A DNA stretch of 64,000 bases from Glutamicibacter ardleyensis (GCF_014644555.1 NZ_BMKX01000001.1:434001-498000), one strand, 5' to 3'. Positions 37,041 to 45,716 are shown, counted from the first letter of the stretch. Notes: generated from the sequence alone by a model not told the origin. Translations and numbers: made by a program.

Positions 37041-37588
37041 GAATCCATCCTTTCCCGCTCAGCGGCCTGGCGACCGGGTATCGCGCATTGCTGCTGCCCA
37101 GACAGTCGGAACACCAGTGCAAGAACAGTCAGCACCATGGCCAGTGCCGCCAGCCAAGGCTGCAACGGCGCGAAATAGGTCATGGCTCCGGAATATCCCA
37201 GCGCCAACAGGGCGATCTTGTTGCAGACCGGGCAGCCGATCGCGAACCAGGCCAGTAGACCGCCGGCCATCCCCCAGCGGGAGGTGCGGTCGGTTGGTTC
37301 CGCGGTCCCTGGGGTTGCCGGGGCCGCTGGCCGGATGTAGCTGGCGGCCAGCATGCCGGTCAGGACGGAGGTGGCCAACCAGACGGGGTAGTTCCACGGC
37401 ATCGGCGGGATGTCCCGGCTGAAGACGTCGTTGGGGATTAGTACCGTGGCGAAACCCAGCAGCAGCGCCATGGCCAGTGCCGAGGCCACTGCCACCGCCC
37501 ATTGCCGGGACCCCCACCAGCGCAACGCCGCGCCTGCCAGCGGCAGGCGGCGGCGGAAATCGATCAGCAAGCGTTGCGTGCGTCTCAT
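37037..37588 (-). CDS. Membrane protein with CPVCN motif, probable redox partner
   Basis: 183 residues with four to five hydrophobic helices (AVAVASALAMALLLGFATVLI near 32, LATSVLTGMLAASYI, GMAGGLLAWFAIGCPVCNKIALLALGYSGA near 107, and a last one near 150). The C-P-V-C-N at the start of a helix looks like a thioredoxin-type redox pair at the membrane face. ATG 37588 follows GGAGGAACA. It is co-transcribed with the BlaI-type repressor and divergent from dsbA-ccdA, which points to disulfide or thiol metabolism. Function otherwise unknown. Confidence 0.7.
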   Translation of the reverse strand: MRRTQRLLIDFRRRLPLAGAALRWWGSRQWAVAVASALAMALLLGFATVLIPNDVFSRDIPPMPWNYPVWLATSVLTGMLAASYIRPAAPATPGTAEPTDRTSRWGMAGGLLAWFAIGCPVCNKIALLALGYSGAMTYFAPLQPWLAALAMVLTVLALVFRLSGQQQCAIPGRQAAERERMDS

Positions 37589-37656
37589 TGTTCCTCCGTG
37601 TGCTTGATGTGTGATTCTTCCCGAGAGCGTCCCCGTGTTTGCCCTTCGGACCGCTT

Positions 37657-37698
37657 GTCTACTATAAAGAATAGTAGACCTACTATGCAGCATAGTAG
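37657..37698. promoter_or_regulatory. Two adjacent BlaI-type operator palindromes
   Basis: Site 1: GTCTACTAT-AAAGA-ATAGTAGAC (37657-37679). Site 2, starting on the next base: CTACTATG-CAG-CATAGTAG (37680-37698). Both arms are perfect and share TACTAT/ATAGTA, the half-site style of BlaI/MecI/CopY operators. They occupy the short divergent promoter region of the CPVCN-blaI and dsbA-ccdA-dsrE operons, so one repressor can switch both. Confidence 0.85.
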
Positions 37699-37724
37699 CC
37701 AATCGAGCCGAAGGCAGCGAAAAC

Positions 37725-38549
37725 GTGCAGCAGATCCCTGGGAACAACAAGGCAGAAACCGAGAACCGGAAGCCCGCACCGGAGCGCGGGGGCACGTCTG
37801 GAACACGGCGCAAGGTTCCGTGGCTGTGGATAGCACCCATTCCCGTGGCTCTGGCCATCGGTCTGCTCATCGGCGTGCAACTGCCGGTCGGCGACCGGGC
37901 CCCGGGTCCAGCTGCGCCGGCTGCCTCAGCCCAAAATCCCGGCTCACAGGCCCCCGGGCAGGACACCAACCCACCGGCGCCCGCATTTCCCGATGTGGCG
38001 CGACGGGAGGCACAGGATCCCACTGCGCTGGGTGATGTGGATGCCCCGGTGGTCATGGTCGCCTTCACCGACTTCCAGTGCCCATACTGCGCGAAGTGGA
38101 CGGCATCCACCCTGCCCGAACTGATCACCAAGTACGTCGACCAGGGACAGTTGCGCATTGAATGGCGTGACCTTGACCTGTTCGGCGACGCCTCCCTGAC
38201 CGCCGCTCACGCCGCACAGGCCGCGGCCATGCAGGGAAGCTACGTGCCCTTTCATACGCGCATGGCCGAAGGCGGCACCATCGCCCCCGGATCCGCCTAC
38301 AGCGAGAAGAGCCTCAAGGCCACCGCCGAGGACCTGGGCCTGGACGGGGAGCAGTTCCTGGCCGACATGGACAGCAAACAGGCCAAGGATGCGGTGAAGC
38401 GCAACCTCAACGAAGCCCAAGAGCTGGCCGTCATGAGTACCCCGGTGTTCCTGATCAACCAGATGCCGTTCGTCGGCGCGCAGCCACTGGAGAACTTTGT
38501 GTCCGCCATTGACGCCGAATTGCAGCAGACCGAAGCAGGCCAGCAGTAG
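37725..38549 (+). CDS. Membrane-anchored DsbA-family thiol-disulfide oxidoreductase
   Basis: 274 residues. A single N-terminal membrane helix (residues 32-53) leads into a Pro/Ala-rich linker and a thioredoxin_4 domain with active site FQCPYC (C119, C122), helical insert, and the cis-Pro loop STPVFLIN near residue 233. It faces the outside of the cell and should oxidise or isomerise thiols in exported proteins. GTG 37725. The stop overlaps the next GTG by one base. Confidence 0.9.
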   Translation: MQQIPGNNKAETENRKPAPERGGTSGTRRKVPWLWIAPIPVALAIGLLIGVQLPVGDRAPGPAAPAASAQNPGSQAPGQDTNPPAPAFPDVARREAQDPTALGDVDAPVVMVAFTDFQCPYCAKWTASTLPELITKYVDQGQLRIEWRDLDLFGDASLTAAHAAQAAAMQGSYVPFHTRMAEGGTIAPGSAYSEKSLKATAEDLGLDGEQFLADMDSKQAKDAVKRNLNEAQELAVMSTPVFLINQMPFVGAQPLENFVSAIDAELQQTEAGQQ

Positions 38550-39457
38550 TGGAAGCAGGCCTGGTTTTCGCTTTTGCCGGTGGCGTGCTCGGACTCTTCA
38601 GCCCGTGCAACGCCATGTTGCTGCCCGCGTTCTTCGCCCATGCCGCGACCTCCGGGCACCGGCTGCGGGTGCTAGGGCTCGCGTTCCTGGCTGGCATGCT
38701 GGCCACGCTGGTCCCATTGGGCCTGGGCATCGGATGGCTCGGCGGTGTCCTGGTCATTGACCGCCACCTCCTGCTGGTCGCTGCCGCCTGGGTCATCGTC
38801 GCCCTGGGACTCATCCAGGTCTTGGGCGGCGGCTTCGACCTGTCCCGGCTGCTACCCTCGCGCACCCGGCGCCGACGCGCCTCGGTAGGCTCGCCGTGGG
38901 GCGCGGTGTTGCTTGGGACGGTGGCCGGCGTTGCGGGGTTCTGCACCGGACCGGTGCTGGGGGCAATCCTGACCCTCATCCTGGCCAACGGCAGCGCATT
39001 GGGCGGGGGCATGCTGCTGGCCAGCTACGCGCTGGGTATGGTGCTGCCGGTGCTCGGCGTGGCCGCGGCCATGCGACGCGCCGGCAGTTTCCGCACCACG
39101 TGGCTGCGCGGACGCACCGTGACTGTGGGCCGGTTCCGCTTCCACACCAGCGCGCTGATCGCAGGAACCGTAACAATCACCGTCGGGATCCTCATGCTCA
39201 CCACCGGGGGGCTACTCACCATGCCAGACCTGCTCTCCGCTTCCCTGATGGACCGGATCTCCGATGCGGCGTCCCGGATCGATGCCGCGCTCCCGGGCTG
39301 GGCCTGGCCTTCCCTGCTGGGAGCGCTGCTATTGGCCTGGTGGATCGGGCTTGTGCGCCGGAGCCTGCGCGCCAAGGACCCGGCCGCGCCCCTTGAATCA
39401 CTCGAGGAGGCAAGCCTCGGGGATGGTGCCGGGGTTTCCGCGAAGGCCCGACCATGA
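38549..39457 (+). CDS. CcdA/DsbD-type transmembrane electron carrier
   Basis: 302 residues with about seven membrane helices. The redox cysteines are C20 in GLFSPCNAMLLPAF and C132 in GVAGFCTGPVLGAI, at the positions of the two CcdA cysteines. It carries reducing power from cytoplasmic thioredoxin across the membrane, most likely to the DsbA-like protein encoded just upstream. A short charged C-terminal tail follows the last helix. The start overlaps dsbA by one base. Confidence 0.87.
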   Translation: MEAGLVFAFAGGVLGLFSPCNAMLLPAFFAHAATSGHRLRVLGLAFLAGMLATLVPLGLGIGWLGGVLVIDRHLLLVAAAWVIVALGLIQVLGGGFDLSRLLPSRTRRRRASVGSPWGAVLLGTVAGVAGFCTGPVLGAILTLILANGSALGGGMLLASYALGMVLPVLGVAAAMRRAGSFRTTWLRGRTVTVGRFRFHTSALIAGTVTITVGILMLTTGGLLTMPDLLSASLMDRISDAASRIDAALPGWAWPSLLGALLLAWWIGLVRRSLRAKDPAAPLESLEEASLGDGAGVSAKARP

Positions 39458-39804
39458 CCTGGCGGTTGCTGCTGCACCTAGCAGGTCCGGGCACCGAACC
39501 ATTCCCGGATGTGGCCACGGCCCTGCAGGTGGCCAGCAATGCGCACGAACGGATGTCCGACACCATCGTGGAAGTCATCGTGCAGGGCCCGTCGGTGTCC
39601 CAGTTGGCCGCGGACGGGAAGAACGCGCCCGACATCGCGGCCCTACACGGCATCCCCGGCATTTGCATTACCGCATGCGCGAACAGTCTGCATGCAGCCG
39701 GATTGGCCCCGGATGCGCTGGTCGAGGGTGTCGCGGTCGTCCCCGCGGCCATCGCGCATCTGGCCCAACGCCAGCACGACGGCGCTGCATATGTCCGCCT
39801 CTGA
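39454..39804 (+). CDS. DsrE-family sulfur-relay protein
   Basis: 116 residues of the DsrE/TusD fold: an N-terminal LLLHLAGPG strand, NAHERMSDTIVEVIVQGPSV, and the conserved Cys in GICITACANSLHAAGL near residue 75. DsrE-like proteins accept sulfane sulfur on a Cys. The ATGA overlap with the ccdA stop makes it the last gene of the dsbA-ccdA-dsrE operon and links this redox module to the sulfur genes that follow. Confidence 0.85.
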   Translation: MTWRLLLHLAGPGTEPFPDVATALQVASNAHERMSDTIVEVIVQGPSVSQLAADGKNAPDIAALHGIPGICITACANSLHAAGLAPDALVEGVAVVPAAIAHLAQRQHDGAAYVRL

Positions 39805-39872
39805 CCCGAGCTTGGCGCACTGCTCCCGTGCAAAAAGACCGTGCCAGTGACCTTCACCAACCAGGGGAGAAC

Positions 39873-40292
39873 CTAGGAGCCTGCTTTTTCGGAGATTTCC
39901 TTCAGCGCCGCCTGAAGGCGGCCATCGGCATCGTTGGCGACCTCGCGTGTCGCGTCACCCGGGCTGAGTTGGACCATGGTTTGCGGGTCGATGGCCTCAA
40001 TGGTGGTTTCCTTGGCATCGGGGGCGCGACGCACCACGACGTTGCACGGGAGCAGCGCGCCCAACTGTGGTTCGGCGGCGATGCCGCGCTGGGCCAATTG
40101 CGGGTTGCAGGCCCCGAGGATGATGTAGTTCCCCACGGCGTCCCCGGCTTCCTGGCCCAGCTTCCGGGCGAAGGTCTCCTTCACGTCAATCTCCGTCAGC
40201 ACGCCGAATCCCTGTTCCGCCAAGGCGCCGCGGGTCCGGTCGACGGCGTCTTGCCATGACAGCGGGACGGTGATGGCGTGGGTGTACGTCAT
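39873..40292 (-). CDS. DUF302 protein
   Basis: 139 residues with the DUF302 pattern: AVDRTRGALAEQGFGVLTEIDVKETF, NYIILGACNPQLAQRGIAAEPQLGALLPCNVVVR and a C-terminal helix. Two Cys, in the ACNP and LLPCN motifs, are typical of the family. Its function is not established; it commonly sits in sulfur and metal-stress loci, as here. It converges with dsrE and may be the distal gene of the cst-type operon. Confidence 0.85.
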   Translation of the reverse strand: MTYTHAITVPLSWQDAVDRTRGALAEQGFGVLTEIDVKETFARKLGQEAGDAVGNYIILGACNPQLAQRGIAAEPQLGALLPCNVVVRRAPDAKETTIEAIDPQTMVQLSPGDATREVANDADGRLQAALKEISEKAGS

Positions 40293-40378
40293 GGTGTTTC
40301 CCCTTGGGTTGTCGTGCGGAGGCCGGCCAGGGCGGCTGCGGGTCCCGCCACGGCGGGACTCTCGGTTCCGTGCCCATG

Positions 40379-41707
40379 CTACGTGTTGGGCCGATCGCGC
40401 GGAAGCATTGCCAAGGTATCGCCGGCATGGAAGGGCGGTGAAAGCCGTTGGTGCGTTTCATACATGCGGACCGCGACAACCAGGGACGCGGCTGCGCTGA
40501 GGGCGGCGGCCATCCAAATGGCCGCGTGCAGCCCCATGAGGTCGGCAATGATCCCGCCGGCGATGGCACCGACGGCGTATCCGAGGTCGCGCCAGACCCG
40601 GTAGACCCCCACGGCCCGTCCTCGCCATGAGGGATGGGCGACGTCGCCGACCGTTGCCAGCAGCGTGGGGTAGACCATGGCGGTTCCCGCGCCGAGCAAT
40701 ACGGTTCCCGAGGCCCAGGCACCAAAGCCGTCCCCGAGCGCGATGATCGCAAGGGCTCCGGCCTGGACCAACATGCCGGTGGTGATGAGGTGTTTGCGTC
40801 CGATCCGGTCCGAGAGAGCACCGGTCGCCATTTGGCCTATGCCCCAGACCCCGGGATACAGGGCGAAAAGCAGGCCGATCTGGCCCATGCTGAGATCCGC
40901 GGTGGCGAACAGCAGTGGGAACAGGCCCCAGGAGAGTCCGAAGTTCAGGTTGTTCACCAGGCCGGCCAGGCTGGCCGAGGACAAGGCCGGTTCCCGGAAG
41001 CTGGTCAGGGAAAAGATTTGGCCGTTGGCTAGGTTGGCGTCCAGGCCATGCCGGGCGGAGGCGCCCCGGGCAGCCATGTTTCCGGCATCCAGGAGGGCAT
41101 GTGGGCGGGTCTCCCGGACGAAAAGGCCCGACAGCAGCAGTGCCAAGGCGGTGTAGGCGATTCCCAAGAGGAAGGGCGCCGGACGCAGCCCGTACTGTTC
41201 GGAGAGGTATCCGGCCAGCAGGGACGTGGCGGCCACGGCACCGTAGCCCGCGGCCTCGTTCAGTCCCATGGCCAGGCCGCGCTGGGTCGGGCCTACCAGA
41301 TCGATCTTCATGATGACGGTGGTCGACCAGGTCAGGCCTTGGTTGATGCCCAGCAGAACGTTCGCGGCGACGACCCAGCTCCAGTCCGGGGCGAAAATGA
41401 GCATGAGCGGCACCGGGATGGCGAAGAGCCACCCGGCCAGCAGCACGGGCTTGCGTCCGTAGCGGTCCGAGAGGGTCCCGGCGAACCAGTTGGAGGTCGC
41501 CTTGGCGATCCCGAAGGCCGCCACGTAGGCGAAGAGGAACGTGTATCCGCTCAGGCCGAACTCCGCGTGGGCCAGCAGCGGAAGGACGGTTTGCTGTTGC
41601 CCGACCATCCCGCCGACGAGTGCGTTGACCGCGACAAGCAACGCGAACTGGGCCGCGTTGGCGCGCAAACCCAGGACAGGGAGGATCTTGGTGGTGGACG
41701 GTTTCAT
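40379..41707 (-). CDS. MFS transporter
   Basis: 442 residues, twelve hydrophobic helices. MFS motif A appears twice: WFAGTLSDRYGRKPVLLAGW near residue 68 and GALSDRIGRKHLITTGM in the second half. Start set at ATG 41707 behind AGGAG; the 13 upstream residues have no ribosome site. Found between the DUF302 and TauE genes, so a role in efflux of a sulfur compound or toxicant is likely, but the substrate cannot be read from sequence. Confidence 0.85.
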   Translation of the reverse strand: MKPSTTKILPVLGLRANAAQFALLVAVNALVGGMVGQQQTVLPLLAHAEFGLSGYTFLFAYVAAFGIAKATSNWFAGTLSDRYGRKPVLLAGWLFAIPVPLMLIFAPDWSWVVAANVLLGINQGLTWSTTVIMKIDLVGPTQRGLAMGLNEAAGYGAVAATSLLAGYLSEQYGLRPAPFLLGIAYTALALLLSGLFVRETRPHALLDAGNMAARGASARHGLDANLANGQIFSLTSFREPALSSASLAGLVNNLNFGLSWGLFPLLFATADLSMGQIGLLFALYPGVWGIGQMATGALSDRIGRKHLITTGMLVQAGALAIIALGDGFGAWASGTVLLGAGTAMVYPTLLATVGDVAHPSWRGRAVGVYRVWRDLGYAVGAIAGGIIADLMGLHAAIWMAAALSAAASLVVAVRMYETHQRLSPPFHAGDTLAMLPRDRPNT

Positions 41708-41761
41708 GCGCGGACTCCTGGAGTGCCGAGGCTGGAGGGGCAACACGGCGGGGAGCCGGGG

Positions 41762-42658
41762 CTAGCGGGCTTCGGTTGCCGTGGTGGTGGCGGGTGAACC
41801 CAGGGACTTGCGTCGCAGGGGGCATGCGGGGATGGCAAACCAGCACAGGGCCGCGGCCGCGGCGATTGCGGTGGCCGCGAGGCCCAGGATGAGGTTGGCG
41901 GGGGAGGGTAGTTCCTGGACGAGGACGAAGACGCCCATGGCCAGGACGAAGAAGCCAAAGCCCTTGCGCAGGGCCGCTTCGGGGATGCGTCCGGCCAGGC
42001 GTGCGCCGAGGAAGGAGCCGAGGATCGCGGCGGCTGTGACTCCGCCGACAAGTGTCCAGTCCAGGGTGACGGTGGTGAGGTAGCCGCCGAGTCCGGCGAA
42101 GGACTTCATGGCGATAACCACCAGCGAGGTGCCGACGGCGACGGGCATGGACAGGCCGCCAAGCAGGGCGAGTGCCGGAACGACGAGGAAGCCGCCGCCG
42201 GCACCGACGAGCCCGGTGACAAAGCCGACGACCAGGCCCTCGATGATGACCTTGGGCACCGGCAGATCCCCCTGGTGGGGTGCGCCTGCGGGGTTCTTAC
42301 GGCCGCGGATCATGGCCAGGGAGGTGGCGACCATCATGAGAGCGAAGGCGATCATGAGGATCGTTCCGGGAATATGGCCCCCCAGGAGGCCGCCGCCGAA
42401 GGCCCCTGCCATGCCGGCGGCGCCGAAGACGACTCCGGTGCGCCATTTGACGCGCTTCTTGCGGGCATGAGTCACGGCGCTGACGGCGGAGGTCGCGCCG
42501 ACGACGAAGAGCGAGGCGGCGATGGCTTCCTTGGGGTTCATGCCGGCGACGTAGGTGAGGATCGGGACGGTGAGGATGGACCCGCCCCCGCCGAGCAGGC
42601 CGAGGGAGATCCCGATCAGCACCGAGAGCAGGAGGGTGAGTGCGAGGGTGAGGGTCAT
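41762..42658 (-). CDS. TauE/SafE-family exporter of the sulfide-detoxification locus
   Basis: 298 residues, eight to nine hydrophobic helices in two halves. Signatures: GLLGGGGSILTVPILTYVAGMNPKEAIAASLFVVG and VGFVTGLVGAGGGFLVVPALALLGGLSMPVAVGTSLVVIAMKS, plus a short C-terminal cytoplasmic tail. In Staphylococcus aureus a TauE homologue is part of the CstR-controlled cst operon, exporting sulfite produced from persulfide oxidation. Position beside rhodanese and persulfide dioxygenase genes supports the same role here. Confidence 0.88.
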   Translation of the reverse strand: MTLTLALTLLLSVLIGISLGLLGGGGSILTVPILTYVAGMNPKEAIAASLFVVGATSAVSAVTHARKKRVKWRTGVVFGAAGMAGAFGGGLLGGHIPGTILMIAFALMMVATSLAMIRGRKNPAGAPHQGDLPVPKVIIEGLVVGFVTGLVGAGGGFLVVPALALLGGLSMPVAVGTSLVVIAMKSFAGLGGYLTTVTLDWTLVGGVTAAAILGSFLGARLAGRIPEAALRKGFGFFVLAMGVFVLVQELPSPANLILGLAATAIAAAAALCWFAIPACPLRRKSLGSPATTTATEAR

Positions 42659-42721
42659 GGAGGTGGCCTTGTCTGGGGGAGGAAGGGCGGAGGGCGTGCG
42701 GGTTGGCGCCGGTGCGTGGCT

Positions 42722-43018
42722 TTAGGTGACGGGCAGGCCGGCACGTTGCCAGGCGGTCATGCCGCCGGCCATGGTGTCGGCGGTGAATCCGGCGCCGGTG
42801 AGGGCGTCGGCGACGCGGGCGCTGCGGTTGCCGCTGCGGCAGATGACGATGACGGGGCGGGTCCGGTCGATCTCCCCCAGGCGGGTGTTGAGCTCGCCCA
42901 TGGGGATGTGGAGGGCGCCGGGGATCATGCCCTCGGTGATTTCGAAGTCTTCGCGGACGTCAAGGAGCTGATCCGTGGCACGTCGCTGGTCGGTGTCGGT
43001 GATGGTGATTTCGGGCAT
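42722..43018 (-). CDS. Single-domain rhodanese
   Basis: 98 residues. The active-site loop is VICRSGNRSAR with C60. LLDVREDFEITEGMIPGALHIPMGEL is the usual N-terminal half. It should transfer sulfane sulfur between thiosulfate or persulfides and thiols in the cytoplasm. ATG 43018 follows GAAGGAG; the 20 upstream residues in frame are not family-like. Confidence 0.92.
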   Translation of the reverse strand: MPEITITDTDQRRATDQLLDVREDFEITEGMIPGALHIPMGELNTRLGEIDRTRPVIVICRSGNRSARVADALTGAGFTADTMAGGMTAWQRAGLPVT

Positions 43019-43138
43019 GGTCTGCTCCTTCGGGGGCGTGTTCAAGGGGTATGTGGGTGCTTTCCGGGCCCGGATCAACGCGACCCGGGCCCGGAAACCG
43101 GGAGGAATCCGGTTGGCGGCGGGCCAACCGGGTGTGCG

Positions 43139-43723
43139 CTAGGACTTCTTGGGCGGAAGCTGGGCGAGGACCGATGCACGGGTCGGCTCGTTGCCGGTCT
43201 TGTTCCACGGCATCTTGGCCAGGGCCTTGCCCATGGCGCAGGTGTTGGTGGCCGCGGAGAAGGTCAGGCCCGCGCCGATGGCACCGGCGACGGTGCGCAG
43301 CTGCGGGGACAGGAACTTCCCACCCACCAGCCCGGCCACCACGAGGGAACCGGCGGCCATGCGCACCTGGCGTTCCAGGTCCCAGCGCTTGGAACCCTCG
43401 ACGGTCCCGCCACCGGCCTGCTTGTAAGCCGGGACGCCGCCGGACAAGACATGGGCGTTGCCGAATCCCACTGACGCGAGGTTGGTCTTGGCTTCGGTGG
43501 CGCGCACGCCGGATTGGCAGACCAGCACCACCTTGGTGTCAAGCTTGGCCGCGAGTTCCTCGGTGTGTTCTGCCAGCAACGGGAGGGGGACGTTGTAGGA
43601 GCCCTTGATATGCAGGGATTCGAATTCGGCGGCGGAACGCACGTCCAGCACCACGACGTCGGTGCCGGTATCGATCCAGTCCTTGAGCTCTTCGGGGCTG
43701 GTGGCCTGGGGGATGGTGTTCAT
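43139..43723 (-). CDS. Rhodanese with C-terminal DUF2892-type membrane segment
   Basis: 194 residues. An N-terminal rhodanese domain has active-site C69 in VLVCQSGVRATEA. A C-terminal hydrophobic part (RQVRMAAGSLVVAGLVGG..., then AIGAGLTFSAATNTCAMGKALAKMPWNK) matches the DUF2892/YgaP-like two-helix membrane module with its conserved late Cys. YgaP-type proteins move sulfane sulfur at the membrane. Start at ATG 43723. Confidence 0.9.
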   Translation of the reverse strand: MNTIPQATSPEELKDWIDTGTDVVVLDVRSAAEFESLHIKGSYNVPLPLLAEHTEELAAKLDTKVVLVCQSGVRATEAKTNLASVGFGNAHVLSGGVPAYKQAGGGTVEGSKRWDLERQVRMAAGSLVVAGLVGGKFLSPQLRTVAGAIGAGLTFSAATNTCAMGKALAKMPWNKTGNEPTRASVLAQLPPKKS

Positions 43724-43837
43724 GGGGGTGTGGGCCTTTCTGCCGGGCATGGCGCCCGGCCGGTCCCGCATCCGGAAAGGGGGATGCGGGACCGGGAATA
43801 CGTAGAATTTATTGTTGAGGGATGGGCAGTGGAGAAC

Positions 43838-45235
43838 CTAGGCGTTCTGCATTTGCTTCCAGTCGGCCCATCCGGCGTAGCTGCCCTCGAGCTCGACGAC
43901 GTCGAACCCGGCCCGGCGCAGGGCGGAGGCGGCCACGGAATTGCGGACCCCGGACTGGCAGTAGCTCACGATCACGCCGTCGGACGGAAGGTTCTCGGTG
44001 TTCCAGAGCACCCGTCCGGCGTTGAGCTGTTCGGAGCCGGGCACGTGTCCGGCAGTGTGCTCGGTCTTGTTGCGCACATCCAGCAGCAGGGCGGCATCGA
44101 ACCCTGCCAGGTCGGCCGGGGAGATCGTGCGGGGCACGTAGACCGGCAGGCCGTCCAGGGAAGTGATGTATCCGGCGACGCGGTCGATGCCCACGCGGAT
44201 GAGGTGGTCCCACATCTCGGTTGCGCTTTCGCTGTTCGGGGCCAAGAGCACCAGCGGTCGCTGGTCCGTTTCCGGGTCCACGGCCCAGGCGCCGTAGCTT
44301 GCGGCCTTGGTGCCGGCCGGGATATTCAGTGCCCCGGCGACGGTGCCCTCGTGGACCTCGGTGTGGTGGCGGGTGTCGACCACGCCGATGTCATCCGCGG
44401 CCAAGGCGGCCGCGACGTCCCCGGTGGCCAGTTCGGCCAGCGGTGCGCGTTCGCCCAGGATGGCAGGGCCCTGGCGGTTTTCGCGCTTCATCCGGCCAAA
44501 GTAGGCGTGCGCGTCGGGCTGCCCGTCAAGCAGTGCCTCGACGAACCCCGCCTCGTCGTTGGCCTCCAGGTACGGACCCCACCAGGCGAAGCTGCGCTCA
44601 TATCCGACGGTGGAGGACGGGATCGCGCCCAGGGCCTTGCCGCAGGCGCTGCCGGCACCGTGGCCGGGGTAGACCTGTACGTAGTCGGGCAGGGTCAGGA
44701 ACTTGTTCTTCAGCGAGACGAACAAATCATGCGCCCCGGCGAAGCGGGTGTCGGTGCCGCCGGCGGCCTCATCGAGCAGGTCCGGACGGCCCAGGTCCCC
44801 GGAGAAGACGAAGTCACCCGAGAGCAGGAAGCCCGGCTTGTCGCTGAAGGCGCCGTCGGTGACCAGGAAGGAAAGGTGTTCGGGGGTGTGTCCCGGGGTG
44901 TGCAGGGCGGTGACGGTGATGTTTCCCAGCGTGATGGTGGACTGGTCAAAGAGGCGTTCGGCTTCGAATTCGTATTGCCAGTCCGGCCCGCCCTCGCCCG
45001 AAACGTAAATCTCCGCGTCGGTGGCGGCGGCCAGCTCCCGGGTGCCGGAGAGGTAGTCGGCGTGGATGTGGGTCTCGGTGACGGCGGTGATCTTCATGCC
45101 GTTTTTTGCGGCAAGGTCCCGGTACACCTGGATGTCGCGCCGGGCGTCCACCACGAGGGCCTCGCCCTTGGCCTGGCAGCCGATGAAGTAGCTGGCCTGT
45201 GCCAGGTCCTCGTCATAGATTCGTTCGAGAAGCAT
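43838..45235 (-). CDS. Persulfide dioxygenase-rhodanese fusion (CstB/ETHE1-like)
   Basis: 465 residues. The N-terminal metallo-beta-lactamase domain has TETHIHADYLSG (H56, H58, D60), HTPGHTPEHLSF near 112 and SGDFVFSGDLGRPDLL near 138. Two rhodanese-like domains follow: one near 265-355 without an obvious active Cys, and one ending with the active loop VSYCQSGVRNS near residue 430. Such fusions oxidise glutathione or low-molecular-weight thiol persulfide to sulfite/thiosulfate. Directly downstream of two CstR-type operators, so it is the first gene of the sulfide-responsive operon. Confidence 0.92.
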   Translation of the reverse strand: MLLERIYDEDLAQASYFIGCQAKGEALVVDARRDIQVYRDLAAKNGMKITAVTETHIHADYLSGTRELAAATDAEIYVSGEGGPDWQYEFEAERLFDQSTITLGNITVTALHTPGHTPEHLSFLVTDGAFSDKPGFLLSGDFVFSGDLGRPDLLDEAAGGTDTRFAGAHDLFVSLKNKFLTLPDYVQVYPGHGAGSACGKALGAIPSSTVGYERSFAWWGPYLEANDEAGFVEALLDGQPDAHAYFGRMKRENRQGPAILGERAPLAELATGDVAAALAADDIGVVDTRHHTEVHEGTVAGALNIPAGTKAASYGAWAVDPETDQRPLVLLAPNSESATEMWDHLIRVGIDRVAGYITSLDGLPVYVPRTISPADLAGFDAALLLDVRNKTEHTAGHVPGSEQLNAGRVLWNTENLPSDGVIVSYCQSGVRNSVAASALRRAGFDVVELEGSYAGWADWKQMQNA

Positions 45236-45268
45236 TGGTTCTCCTTGTGGTTGGTCAGTTTACCCTTC

Positions 45269-45320
45269 ATACCCCTGGGGGTATCCGGTTCACAGACAAC
45301 AATAATACCCCCTGGGGTAT
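45269..45320. promoter_or_regulatory. Two CstR/CsoR-type operators before the persulfide dioxygenase gene
   Basis: ATACCCCTGGGGGTAT (45269-45284) and ATACCCCCTGGGGTAT (45305-45320), each 16 bases with near-perfect dyad symmetry, centred 36 bases apart and 35-85 bases upstream of the ATG. This is the A/T-flanked C-tract/G-tract form bound by CsoR/CstR regulators; the cognate regulator is encoded 500 bases away. Confidence 0.88.
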
Positions 45321-45409
45321 CCGTCAAGTCGATCACGGATGCACAAAAAAGCGGCGATCGACACCATCGGGAATGGTGCCGATCGCCGCAGGCGCATGCG
45401 AGGCTGGGC

Positions 45410-45586
45410 CTAGCGGCCCAAGAGGCGCGCGAAGAAGCCGCCTTTCTTGCCGGACTCCTTCGGGGCATTTGGATCGCAGGAGCAGCGCTCGCTCCGCGGC
45501 ACGTGGGCCATGACCTGCTTGACATGCTGGCCACATCCGGCCCAGGTGGTTTTCTGGCACTTACGGCATTTGGTCGCACGGCACAT
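45410..45586 (-). CDS. Small Cys-rich protein (58 aa)
   Basis: 58 residues with five to six cysteines: MCRATKCRKCQKTTWAGCGQHV, a HVPRSERCSCDP segment, and a basic Gly/Lys tail (SGKKGGFFARLLGR). C-x2-C pairs suggest a zinc ribbon or a sulfane-sulfur acceptor. ATG 45586 follows AAGGAG at good distance, and two CstR-type operators lie just upstream, which supports a real gene. Transcribed away from cstR. No established function. Confidence 0.75.
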   Translation of the reverse strand: MCRATKCRKCQKTTWAGCGQHVKQVMAHVPRSERCSCDPNAPKESGKKGGFFARLLGR

Positions 45587-45655
45587 ATGGTGACTCCTTG
45601 CGTCTGGGGTTGTTGATGGAGGCTTGGCCGCCCCCTCTGTATTCGAGTATGGCAT

Positions 45656-45716
45656 ATACCCAAGGGGGTATCGAGAATCACTGCCATTGATACGCTAAGG
45701 GAACCCCCGGGGGTAT
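45656..45716. promoter_or_regulatory. Two CstR/CsoR-type operators between the Cys-rich gene and cstR
   Basis: ATACCCAAGGGGGTAT (45656-45671) and GAACCCCCGGGGGTAT (45701-45716) share the dyad of the two sites near 45.3 kb. They lie in the 166-base divergent region, so they can control both the small Cys-rich gene and cstR (autoregulation). Confidence 0.85.

Noticed and set aside
40458-41846. 462-codon minus-strand frame overlapping the MFS gene in another frame
   Set aside because: Arg/Pro-rich product without membrane helices; the MFS frame shows both motif A copies.
43514-45616. 700-codon plus-strand open frame opposite the persulfide dioxygenase and rhodanese genes
   Set aside because: Antisense shadow of GC-rich genes: no domain, no ribosome site, Gly/Val-rich composition typical of such shadows.
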